Source of the DNA: CAZABC01 sp964483405
GTDB lineage: Bacteria > Chloroflexota > Limnocylindria > Limnocylindrales > CSP1-4
Direction: 5' to 3'
Length of the DNA: 18,635 nucleotides
NCBI GenBank assembly: GCA_964483405.1
Contig: CAZABC010000042.1
Span: forward strand, 1 to 18,635
The notes under the pieces are model-generated. The model ran no database searches. It was given only the letters and a program-made list of their open reading frames with translations, and was not told the DNA's origin. Numbering within the stretch: position 1 is the stretch's first letter; the number at the start of each line of letters is the position of its first letter. The position numbers and the translations under genes were made by a program. This document shows, in pieces, positions 7,810 to 14,864 of the stretch.

Positions 7810-8472
7810 GTGGCCACCACGGTCGCCACGGTCTGGGTCATCGCTCGCGGGCCGGTCCTCGCGAGCCTCGCCGTGATCCTTCTCAGCCCGGAGATCGCGT
7901 GGACGGCCTGGTCCGGGAACGCCAACGCCTACGTCCTCGCCGCGCTGGTGGCTGGTTGGGCGCTCCACCGGGCGAGCCCCGTCGTCGCCGCGCCGGCGGT
8001 CGCCTTCGCCGCGGTCGTCCGGGTGACGACCGCGACCACGGCGATCTGGGCGGTCGTCCATCCGTCGCGACGGCTCGCGGTCCCGACGATCGTGGCCATC
8101 GGCGCGTTCGCGATGATCTCGCTCCTCGGCGCGGGTTGGGCGAACCACGTCGCGTGGGTCGAGCTGGCCGGCTCGTCCACGGCCGACCCCACTCCGAACA
8201 GCCTTGCTGCCCGCCTGCTCGGGGCCGGCTTCCCGAGCTGGGTGGTCGGCGCGGGCCCCTTCATCGTCATCGCCGCCATGCCCCTGGTGCTGTGGCGCCT
8301 GCGTGCCCGACCCGCGCTCGGGTGGGCGATCGCCGTCGTCGCCAGCGTCGCCCTCTCGCCGATCTCGCATGCCGGGATGATGGCCCTGCTGCTCGCCGCG
8401 GTCGCAGCCCTCGTACCGCCCCACGTCGGCGAGTCGTCGCCAGGGGAGCTCACCGGGGCCGGCCCGACGTGA
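7810..8472 (+). CDS. GT87 (DUF2029) glycosyltransferase, C-terminal part after gap
   Basis: 220 residues of a polytopic protein follow the gap. They include GNANAYVLA (about 36-44), the same position and motif type as GNVNGYI in the 4888-5961 GT87, then ISLLGAGWANHVAWVEL, which also parallels that protein, and SPISHAGMM near the C-terminus in place of the usual SP-x3-D/H block. About seven membrane segments are present. The GTG at 7810 touches the gap and is not a real start. The stop is 22 bp before the GT2 gene at 8495, giving a second GT87/GT2 pair, here in the opposite order to the first. Confidence 0.75.
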   Translation: MATTVATVWVIARGPVLASLAVILLSPEIAWTAWSGNANAYVLAALVAGWALHRASPVVAAPAVAFAAVVRVTTATTAIWAVVHPSRRLAVPTIVAIGAFAMISLLGAGWANHVAWVELAGSSTADPTPNSLAARLLGAGFPSWVVGAGPFIVIAAMPLVLWRLRARPALGWAIAVVASVALSPISHAGMMALLLAAVAALVPPHVGESSPGELTGAGPT

Positions 8473-8480
8473 TCGTCGGG

Positions 8481-8486
8481 TATCAT
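8481..8486 (+). promoter_or_regulatory. -10 box TATCAT, leaderless start of second GT2 gene
   Basis: TATCAT lies 8 nt upstream of the GTG at 8495, within the 22-bp gap after the GT87 stop. It indicates that the GT2-SDR pair can be transcribed independently of the operon upstream. Confidence 0.6.
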
Positions 8487-8494
8487 CCGCCCCC

Positions 8495-9226
8495 GTGCCG
8501 ACCCCAGCTGACCCTGAGCCGCTCGTCGCCGTCGTCATCCCGGCGCTCAACGAGGCCGGCAAGATCGGCCGCGTCCTCGACAAGCTGCCCCGCGACGGCC
8601 GCTTCGAGGCGATCGTCGTCGACGATGGCTCCGATGACGGGACCGGCGACGAGGCCCGGGCCCACGGCGCGGCGCTCGTCGTCCGCCACGAGGCGCGGAT
8701 GGGCGTCGGGGCGGCGATCCGCGACGGCTGGAAGGCCGGCCTCGAGCGCGGGCGCCCGTGCCTCGCCCTCCTCTCGGGCGACGACCAGCACGAGCCGGCC
8801 GAGCTGGTCGGCGCGCTCGAGCGGCTCCTCGCGACGCGGGCCGACTACGTCCAGGGCTCGCGCTGGATCCGCGGCGGCCGGGTCGTGGGCCCGACCGGCG
8901 GCCGCGGCTGGGGGACGCGGATCTACTCGGCCGTCTTCAGCGTGCTCGTCTTCCGCCGGATCACCGACGCGACGAACGGCTTCCGCCTCTTCCGGTCCGA
9001 CATCCTCCGCGACCCCCGGATCCGGCTCGACCAGGCGTGGCTCGACAGCTACGACCTCGAGCCATACGTCCTCTACCGGGCGATCCGCGGCGGCTACCGG
9101 GTCGTCGAGCACCCCTGCACGGTCCGCTACCATGCCCGCGAGGGCTACACGAAGATGCGCGGCATCCGCGACTGGTGGCGGCTCTTCCGGCCGGCGCTCC
9201 TGCTCCGGTTCGGCATCAAGCGCTGA
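8495..9226 (+). CDS. GT2 glycosyltransferase (DPM1/polyprenyl-phosphate type)
   Basis: This 243-aa GT-A protein matches the single-domain DPM1-like class. Motifs are VVIPALNE (13-20), VVDDGSDDGT (41-50), GDDQHEP (95-101) at the metal-binding position, GSRW (121-124) and DATNGFRLF (158-166). No C-terminal transmembrane domain is seen, so it is probably a peripheral enzyme that puts a sugar on a polyprenyl-phosphate carrier at the inner membrane face. The GTG start is supported by the -10 box 8 nt upstream. It is followed after 22 bp by the SDR gene, which could supply its nucleotide sugar. The sugar is not predictable. Confidence 0.88.
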   Translation: MPTPADPEPLVAVVIPALNEAGKIGRVLDKLPRDGRFEAIVVDDGSDDGTGDEARAHGAALVVRHEARMGVGAAIRDGWKAGLERGRPCLALLSGDDQHEPAELVGALERLLATRADYVQGSRWIRGGRVVGPTGGRGWGTRIYSAVFSVLVFRRITDATNGFRLFRSDILRDPRIRLDQAWLDSYDLEPYVLYRAIRGGYRVVEHPCTVRYHAREGYTKMRGIRDWWRLFRPALLLRFGIKR

Positions 9227-9248
9227 CGCGCCAACCCGCGAGGGACAC

Positions 9249-10220
9249 GTGATCGAGTCGTTCGAGCAGAGCTTCGGCGGTCGGACCGTCCTCGTCACCG
9301 GCGGCGCCGGCTTCGTCGGCGGCGCGGTCGTCCGGCGGCTCGTCGCGGCCGGCGCGAGCGTCACCGTCCTCGACGACCTCTTCACCGGCCTCGCCGCGAC
9401 CGTCCCCGAGGGCGTCCGGTTCGTCGAGGGCAGCGTGACCGACGCCGCCCTCGTCGACCGGCTCGTCGGCGAGGCCGAGCTCGTCTTCCACATGGCCGCC
9501 CGGAACATCATCGCCTCGACCAAGAACCCCCGCGACGACTTCGCGACGAACATCGGCGGGACCCTCAACGTCCTGATGGCGGCCCGCGATGCCGGCACCC
9601 GGCGGGTCGTCTACACCGGCTCGACCTCGGTCTACGGCAACCCCCGGACGATCCCGATCAACGAGGACGACCTGATCGTCCCGCTGAGCCCGTACGCGGT
9701 CAGCAAGCTCGGCGGCGAGCACTACTGCCTCGCCTTCGCCGAGAGCTACGGCGTCCCGATCTCGATCGTCCGCTACTCGAACGTCTACGGCGAGGGCCAG
9801 CGACCCGACAACCCGTACTGCGGCGTCGTCAGCAAGTTCTTCGCCGCGGCCTACGCCGGCAGGCCCCTCTCGATCCACGGCGACGGCCAGCAGACGCGCG
9901 ACTTCACCTACGTCGACGACGCGGTCGCGGCGACCCTCCTCGCCGGGATCGTCCCGCGCGCCGAGGGCGAGGTCTTCAACGTCGGGACCGGGATGGAGAC
10001 CTCGATCAACGACCTCGCGGCGATGGTCGCCAGGGCCGCCGGCGCCGACGTCGCGATCGAGCACATCGACCGTCGCGACATCGACAACATCCGGCGCCGC
10101 GTCGTGAACATCGAGAAGGCCCGCCGGATGCTCCGCTGGGCTCCCCAGGTCACCCTCCAGCGCGGCCTCGAGATGACGGCCCGCTGGCTCGAGCGCGAGC
10201 CGGGGTCCCTCTCGGGCTGA
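9249..10220 (+). CDS. NAD-dependent epimerase/dehydratase, extended SDR
   Basis: This 323-aa extended short-chain dehydrogenase/reductase acts on nucleotide sugars. The Rossmann NAD motif TGGAGFVG is at 17-24, the catalytic serine/threonine region TGSTSVYG at 123-130, and the active-site Y149-x3-K153 in SPYAVSKLGGE. Substrate-side motifs are RYSNVYGEGQ (175-184), HGDGQQTRDFTYVDD (210-224) and FNVGTG (243-248). This resembles the GalE/WbpP/UDP-glucuronate-decarboxylase group; epimerase and decarboxylase cannot be separated by eye. The GTG at 9249 has GAGGG 4 nt upstream and sits 22 bp after the GT2 stop, so it is probably the second gene of that operon. Its stop lies 1 nt from the stop of the convergent PIG-L gene. 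Confidence 0.88.
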   Translation: MIESFEQSFGGRTVLVTGGAGFVGGAVVRRLVAAGASVTVLDDLFTGLAATVPEGVRFVEGSVTDAALVDRLVGEAELVFHMAARNIIASTKNPRDDFATNIGGTLNVLMAARDAGTRRVVYTGSTSVYGNPRTIPINEDDLIVPLSPYAVSKLGGEHYCLAFAESYGVPISIVRYSNVYGEGQRPDNPYCGVVSKFFAAAYAGRPLSIHGDGQQTRDFTYVDDAVAATLLAGIVPRAEGEVFNVGTGMETSINDLAAMVARAAGADVAIEHIDRRDIDNIRRRVVNIEKARRMLRWAPQVTLQRGLEMTARWLEREPGSLSG

Positions 10221-10221
10221 C

Positions 10222-11295
10222 CTACGCCCGCCCCGTCGTCCAGTAGCGCTCGGCCGTCGTCCCGACCCCACCGATCTCGGCGATCCGGCGGCCGTACCCG
10301 CGGACGGCCGACGCCATCTCACCGGTCCCCCCGAACAGCGCCCCGACCTGGCTCTCGTAGAGGTCGATGCCGGTGATCTTGCGCTCGATCTGGTCGGCGA
10401 TGTCGGCGTACTCGGGGTAGAGCGAGACGTCGGTCGGCAAGGTCACCAGGGCGGCCGGCGGCAGGTCGTCGAGCCCCGCGAAGTCGGTCCACCAGGCGTA
10501 CGGGAAGTCCTCGTAGAAGACGACCCGGCCGGCCCAGTCCGGGCCCGGCATGACCCACCGGTCGGCCTCGCCGAGGAGCGCCAGCCCGACGTCGCGCATC
10601 AGCTGGTGGTCGACGTGCGAGCCGACCCCGAGCGGGAGGTACAGCTTCTGCGGCTCGAGGCGGGCGATCTCCGCGCGCAGCTGCTCGAACGGCGCGAGGT
10701 CGTCGGCCCGCGGCGCGCCGAGGAGCTCCTCGTCGCTCGCGTAGCCGCGGAAGACCGCGTCGGGCAGGTCGAGGAACACGATCGAGGCCTCGGCGAAGAA
10801 GGCGAACCGCTCGTCCTCGAGGCGGCGGCGGGCCATCAGCTCGCCCGCGGCGGCGGCCTCGACGATGTCCTCGGTCATCACCGCCCCCTGCGTCGGCAGG
10901 TCGTCGATGACCGGCTGACCGGCGAGCGAGGTGTTGCGGATGCTCGCCCGGCGATACCACGACGAGCGCTGCCAGAACCGCTTCGCGGCGGCGTCGGCCT
11001 CGTTCTGGGTCGCGTCGAGGCGGTCGTCGGTCGCCGCCCACGGCGCGACGGTCGGGCTGGTCGCGTGGTCGGCCGCGATGTTCGAGCGGTTGAAGGCGAC
11101 CGTCGCGGGCCAGACCGTCTTCGACCCGAACCCGAGCGCCTCGCGCTGGTACGGCGTCAGCGACCCGGAGGCGCCGTCGCCCGAGAAGACCGTGACGATC
11201 GTGACGTTCTGCCCGAGCTCGCGGAGGCTGGCGATGAGCCCGCCGCACGAGAGGGCGACGTCGTCCGGGTGCGGGGCGACGAAGACGTGTGCCAT
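10222..11295 (-). CDS. PIG-L family N-acetylglucosaminyl deacetylase-like protein
   Basis: This 357-aa protein belongs to the PIG-L/LmbE zinc deacetylases, which remove acetyl groups from GlcNAc-type sugars (GlcNAc-PI, MshB and BshB substrates). The N-terminal zinc motif APHPDD (7-12) is followed by the ALSCGG turn. The second metal motif is in GVGSHVDHQLMRD (223-235), with H227, D229 and H230. It is longer than the common 220-270 aa because of an insertion at about 60-160, which may form a lid. The start is set by TATACT 8 nt upstream of ATG 11295. It may deacetylate a sugar of the adjacent glycan pathway or belong to a low-molecular-weight thiol route; the sequence does not decide. Confidence 0.88.
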   Translation of the reverse strand: MAHVFVAPHPDDVALSCGGLIASLRELGQNVTIVTVFSGDGASGSLTPYQREALGFGSKTVWPATVAFNRSNIAADHATSPTVAPWAATDDRLDATQNEADAAAKRFWQRSSWYRRASIRNTSLAGQPVIDDLPTQGAVMTEDIVEAAAAGELMARRRLEDERFAFFAEASIVFLDLPDAVFRGYASDEELLGAPRADDLAPFEQLRAEIARLEPQKLYLPLGVGSHVDHQLMRDVGLALLGEADRWVMPGPDWAGRVVFYEDFPYAWWTDFAGLDDLPPAALVTLPTDVSLYPEYADIADQIERKITGIDLYESQVGALFGGTGEMASAVRGYGRRIAEIGGVGTTAERYWTTGRA

Positions 11296-11303
11296 GGGCC
11301 GCG

Positions 11304-11309
11304 AGTATA
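11304..11309 (-). promoter_or_regulatory. -10 box TATACT, leaderless start of PIG-L gene
   Basis: On the minus strand TATACT lies 8 nt upstream of the ATG at 11295, in the 48-bp gap after the methyltransferase stop. It is the closest of the set to the TATAAT consensus. Confidence 0.65.
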
Positions 11310-11343
11310 CCGACCGCGCTCGCCCGTCGAGCGCCTGCCGGCA

Positions 11344-12012
11344 TCAGCCCCGCTCGAACCCGGCCTCGCCGACGAGCGGCACGAAGACGCAGCCGCCGCC
11401 CGGCCGCTCGGTCCACACGTCGCCCCGGCGGGTCACGACGATCAGCTCCTGGAGCCAGCGGTCCCCGACCGGGACGACCAGCTTCCCGCCGTCGGGGTCG
11501 AGCTGGAGGCGGAGCGGCTCGGGGATCCGCGGGGCCGCTGCCGTGACGATGATCCGCCGCCACGGCGCGCCGGCCGGGTCGCCCAGGCTGCCGTCGCCGA
11601 CGACGACCTCCACGGCGTCGCCGCAGCCGAGCCGCCCGAGGACGTCCCGCGCCGCGTCGGCGAGCGCGGGGTGTCGCTCGATCGACCGGACCCGGCAGCC
11701 GATCGACGCGAGCACGGCCGCCTGGTAGCCCGACCCCGTCCCGATCTCGAGGACCCGCTCGCCCGGCCCGACGTCGAGGAGCTCGGTCATCAGCGCGACG
11801 ATGTACGGCTGGCTGATCGTCTGGCCGGACGCGATCGGCAGCGCCCCGTCGCCGTAGGCGAGGTCGAGGTAGCGGTCGCCGACGAACGCCTCGCGGGGGA
11901 CCGTGCCCATCGCCGCGAGGACCCGCTCGTCGCGGATCCGGCGGGCGCGGAGCTGCTCGGCCACCATGGCCGCGCGCGCCGCCGCGTACCGATCCTGGGC
12001 CTGGCCGGGCAC
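11344..12012 (-). CDS. pcm: Protein-L-isoaspartate O-methyltransferase
   Basis: This 222-aa SAM-dependent methyltransferase repairs isoaspartyl residues in damaged proteins. Family motifs are clear: MVAEQLRARRI (16-26), VPREAFV (38-44), GDGALPIASGQTISQPYIVA (54-73) and the SAM-binding VLEIGTGSGYQAAVLA (87-102). Late motifs include IIVTAAAP and a GGKLVVPVGD strand. The length is typical of bacterial PCMTs. GTG 12012 is chosen because TATCCT lies 6 nt upstream and the frame has no better start; the N-terminus matches the family's. It is cytoplasmic and probably a housekeeping gene unconnected with the glycan genes. Confidence 0.93.
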   Translation of the reverse strand: MPGQAQDRYAAARAAMVAEQLRARRIRDERVLAAMGTVPREAFVGDRYLDLAYGDGALPIASGQTISQPYIVALMTELLDVGPGERVLEIGTGSGYQAAVLASIGCRVRSIERHPALADAARDVLGRLGCGDAVEVVVGDGSLGDPAGAPWRRIIVTAAAPRIPEPLRLQLDPDGGKLVVPVGDRWLQELIVVTRRGDVWTERPGGGCVFVPLVGEAGFERG

Positions 12013-12018
12013 GGCCCG

Positions 12019-12024
12019 AGGATA
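12019..12024 (-). promoter_or_regulatory. -10 box TATCCT, leaderless start of pcm
   Basis: On the minus strand TATCCT lies 6 nt upstream of the GTG at 12012, inside the 28-bp spacer after the preceding gene. Confidence 0.6.
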
Positions 12025-12040
12025 CGCCCCGGGCGGTCGT

Positions 12041-12667
12041 TCAGGAGGGCGAGGGGCTCGCCGCCGGGCTCGCGCTCGGCGAGGCCGCCGGGCTGGGGCT
12101 CGGCGCGGCCGAGGGGGACGCCGCCGGGCTATCGCTCGCGACCGGGCTCGGCGAGGCCGCCGGGCTCGGCGAGGCGGACGGGGACGCCGCCGGGCTCGCG
12201 CTCGGCGACGCGGAGGGCGACGGCGCGACGCTCGGCACCGGGGTCGGCGTCGCGGTCGGCGTCAGGACGCCCCCGATGCCGAAGAAGATGCCGTAGGCGA
12301 AGATCGCGGCGAAGGTCACGACGGTCGCGATGACGAAGATCTTCGACGCGCGGTCGTCGATGTGGACGGCCTGCTCGGACACCGTCGGCGCGTGACGGGC
12401 TGGTGCGCTCGCCGTCCTTGGCGCTCGCCGGCCGGCTCCCGCGGCGCCCGCCCCGGCCGCGGCGGCCTCGGCGCCCTTCCCGCGCGTCTCGGACCCAGCC
12501 GCCTTGGCGGCGTCGCCGTCCTCGCGATGGTCGCCGTCGTCGGTCTCATCCGCGTCGTCGGCCATGGCCTCCGCCTCGAGCTCCTCGCCCTCGGCGACGC
12601 CCTCGTCCGACTCGTCGGCGGGCGTGCTCCCCGGTTCGTTCGCGCCGTCCTGCTCGCGCTCGGTCAT
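12041..12667 (-). CDS. Bitopic membrane protein with Ala/Ser/Pro-repeat tail (unknown)
   Basis: This 208-aa protein has three parts. Residues 1-60 are strongly acidic (Glu/Asp-rich), followed by an Ala/Gly/Arg-rich stretch to about 95. One transmembrane helix spans about 109-134 (IFVIATVVTFAAIFAYGIFF). Residues 136-208 are almost entirely Pro, Ser, Ala and Thr in repeats of the ASPSP/SASPAASPS type, ending at the C-terminus. The likely topology is acidic N-terminus inside and a rigid Pro/Ser tail outside, as in wall-spanning stalks; Ser/Thr-rich tails are frequent O-glycosylation targets. Unlike most genes here, it has a leader with Shine-Dalgarno AGGAGAG (11 nt before ATG 12667). I recognise no family. 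Confidence 0.65.
   Translation of the reverse strand: MTEREQDGANEPGSTPADESDEGVAEGEELEAEAMADDADETDDGDHREDGDAAKAAGSETRGKGAEAAAAGAGAAGAGRRAPRTASAPARHAPTVSEQAVHIDDRASKIFVIATVVTFAAIFAYGIFFGIGGVLTPTATPTPVPSVAPSPSASPSASPAASPSASPSPAASPSPVASDSPAASPSAAPSPSPAASPSASPAASPSPS
12047..12235. repeat. Degenerate in-frame tandem repeat coding the Ala/Ser/Pro tail
   Basis: GC-rich repeats of variable unit (6-24 bp) built on the plus-strand elements gccgccgggct and cgctcggcga. A block of more than 20 bases beginning at about 12060 recurs exactly at about 12186. All variation appears in frame. Confidence 0.65.
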
Positions 12668-12715
12668 GCTGTCGTGGACTCTCCTCTGGCGCCGATCGGT
12701 GGCGGCGCGGCGGCC

Positions 12716-12721
12716 AGTGTA
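12716..12721 (-). promoter_or_regulatory. -10 box TACACT for the Ala/Ser/Pro-repeat protein gene
   Basis: On the minus strand TACACT lies 48 nt upstream of ATG 12667, leaving a leader of about 40 nt that contains AGGAGAG. This is the leadered exception among the promoters here. The hexamer is the same as at the 57 gene. Confidence 0.5.
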
Positions 12722-12803
12722 CCCAAGCCCGCCGCCGCCCGCGCCGCCGCGCGCGTCACCGCCCGCGCCGGCGGTCCCGCCGCGCCCGCCCCCGTTCGCC
12801 GCG

Positions 12804-14861
12804 TCAGGCCTCGCGGACCTCGCGGACGAGCAGCCCCGCCAGGCCCGCGCCGACGGTCAGCAGTCCGCCGAGCAGCAGCACGGTCTGGACGCTGGCGATC
12901 TCGACGGCGATGCCGCCGATCCCCATCGCGAGGGTCAGCGACCCGAAGACGAGGGCGAACCGGAACCCGACGACCCGCCCGATCATGTCGGCGGGCGTCC
13001 GCTCCTGGAAGAGCGTCTGGCTCGGGATGATGAAGACCATGTTGGCGACGCCCTGGCCGAGCAGCAGCCCGAACGCGGCCGGCAGATTGCCGACGAACGC
13101 GAGCCCCATCGTCGCAAGCCCCCAGCCGACGTAGCCGAGGATGACGAGCCGGCCCTTGCCGAGCCGCGCCCCGACCAGCCCGATGACGAAACCGCCGATG
13201 AGGTTGCCGACGCCGATCGCCGTCTCGAGGATGCCGTAGACGGCCGCCGCGTCGCCGCCCCCGCCGGCGATGACGTCGCGGGCGTAGATCGGGGTGATCG
13301 CCAGCAGCATCCCGGCGCTGAACTGGCCGGCGACGCCCTGGAGCGTGTTGGCCAGGAGGACCGTCTCACGCCGCAGGAAGTCCCAACCGTCGCGGAGGTC
13401 GGCGAGGACGCCCCGGACGCCCGCCTCGACCGGCTCGGAGCGCAGGAGCGGCGGCACGGCGACGAGGCCGATGAGGAGGGCCGACGCGATGTACGTCACG
13501 GCGTCGAACCAGAAGGCCACTGCGAGCGACCCCCCGACGAGGGCGACGAAGGCGCCGGCGAGCGGGTAGCCGATGATGTCGGCGAACGTCTCGCCGAGCC
13601 AGGTCGCCGAGTTCGCCGTCATCAGCTCGTCCCGTCGCACGAGGCGCGGCAGGACCGCCGTCCGGGCCGGCCGGAAGAAGATCGAGATCGCGGTCACCGC
13701 GAAGACGAGCGGGTAGACGAGGATCAGGTCGATCGACGCGGCGACCGGGATGAGCATCACGCAGGCCGCCCGGAGCAGGTCCGAGACGATCATCACCTGC
13801 TTCTGGTCCCAGCGATCCACGAGGGTCCCGGCGATCGGCCCGAGAAGCAGGTTCGGCAGCGTCGCGGTCATGAAGACCAGCCCGACCGCGAGCGGCGAGT
13901 CGGTGACCTCGAGGACGAGGAAGGCGAGTGCGATCTGGTGGATCCGGTCGCCGAAGAGCGAGATGAGCTGGCCGAGCCAGAGCGCCGAGAACGAGCCGTT
14001 GAGGGCGAGCCGGACGTACGGGTGGTGGCGGACCCGGGCGACGCTGGCGGCCGCGCCGACCGGCGGTCCGAGGACCACCGTGCCCTCGTCGTACGAGAGC
14101 GGGGCGAGTGCCGGCGACGCCAGGCCGGGCCCGACGCCGGCGAGGACGAGCGGGCGCTCGAGGGCGGCGACCTCGGCGAGCCCCGGAGCGAGGCCGGTCT
14201 CCGCCCGCACCTGGCCCGGGTCGATGAGCGGGCCGAGGGTCCGCGGCAGTCGCGCCGACCCGGCAAGCCCGGTGAGGCTCCCGCCGGGCTCCCAGTCGGT
14301 CGTGGGCTGCTCATCGCCGGGCGACCGGACGACGGTCGCGAAGAGGAACGACGCGAGGCCGAAGGCGATGAACACGTCGCCGAGCGAGGCGACGTTGGCG
14401 ACGAGCGGGACGGGGATCGGGATGATGTCGGCGAGCGGCCCGAGGGCAAGCAGGAACTCCGCGTCGAGCTCGGCCGGCAGCAGGACGTGGAACGGGGTGA
14501 GGTCGGCGGGGGTGAGGCCGGCGGCGAGCAGCGACGGCTCCCAGACCGGCATGAACCCGCCGTTGACGACGATCACGACCCCGTTGAGGACGACGCCGAC
14601 GAGGGCGAGCGCCATCCCCGGCAGCCGGCGGTTCGCCACGAGCCCGAGGGCGAGGATCACGAACGCGCCGGCGAACAGCGGGACGCGGAGCGCGTCGGCC
14701 GCCGGGAGGCCGAGGTTCAGCGCGAGCTCGGTACCGAAGCGGACGATGACCGCGAGGAAGATGAGGCCCGCCCAGCGGAGCCGGATCTCGGCGAGTCGCC
14801 CGAGCCGGCCGCCCGCCAGCAGCCCGGCAAGGAGGCCGATCGCGACGCCGCCGAGTAGCAC
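12804..14861 (-). CDS. DUF5317-MFS transporter fusion protein
   Basis: This 685-aa membrane protein joins two modules. Residues 1-180 match DUF5317, a small polytopic domain of about 180 aa: five to six membrane segments, VVNGGFMPVWEPS (98-110) and LGDVFIAFG (160-168). Residues 181-278 are a soluble linker. Residues 279-685 are a 12-helix major facilitator of the MFS_3/EntS-MefA efflux type, with GDRIHQIAL (304-312), the loop 2-3 motif GTLVDRWDQKQVMI, and GARLGKGRLV in the second half. The GTG at 14861 is 3 nt downstream of the HD-GYP stop, with GGGA adjacent, so the two are an operon. The substrate is unknown. DUF5317 is usually a separate protein, so the fusion is notable. No break in frame is seen across the joint. 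Confidence 0.8.
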   Translation of the reverse strand: MLLGGVAIGLLAGLLAGGRLGRLAEIRLRWAGLIFLAVIVRFGTELALNLGLPAADALRVPLFAGAFVILALGLVANRRLPGMALALVGVVLNGVVIVVNGGFMPVWEPSLLAAGLTPADLTPFHVLLPAELDAEFLLALGPLADIIPIPVPLVANVASLGDVFIAFGLASFLFATVVRSPGDEQPTTDWEPGGSLTGLAGSARLPRTLGPLIDPGQVRAETGLAPGLAEVAALERPLVLAGVGPGLASPALAPLSYDEGTVVLGPPVGAAASVARVRHHPYVRLALNGSFSALWLGQLISLFGDRIHQIALAFLVLEVTDSPLAVGLVFMTATLPNLLLGPIAGTLVDRWDQKQVMIVSDLLRAACVMLIPVAASIDLILVYPLVFAVTAISIFFRPARTAVLPRLVRRDELMTANSATWLGETFADIIGYPLAGAFVALVGGSLAVAFWFDAVTYIASALLIGLVAVPPLLRSEPVEAGVRGVLADLRDGWDFLRRETVLLANTLQGVAGQFSAGMLLAITPIYARDVIAGGGGDAAAVYGILETAIGVGNLIGGFVIGLVGARLGKGRLVILGYVGWGLATMGLAFVGNLPAAFGLLLGQGVANMVFIIPSQTLFQERTPADMIGRVVGFRFALVFGSLTLAMGIGGIAVEIASVQTVLLLGGLLTVGAGLAGLLVREVREA

Positions 14862-14864
14862 TCC

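Noticed and set aside
10606..12333. Plus-strand open frame across PIG-L and pcm
   Set aside because: It is an antisense shadow of two well-recognised minus-strand genes.
12504..14858. Plus-strand open frame of 784 codons across the MFS gene
   Set aside because: It is highly charged low-complexity sequence and a mirror of the real membrane protein on the minus strand.
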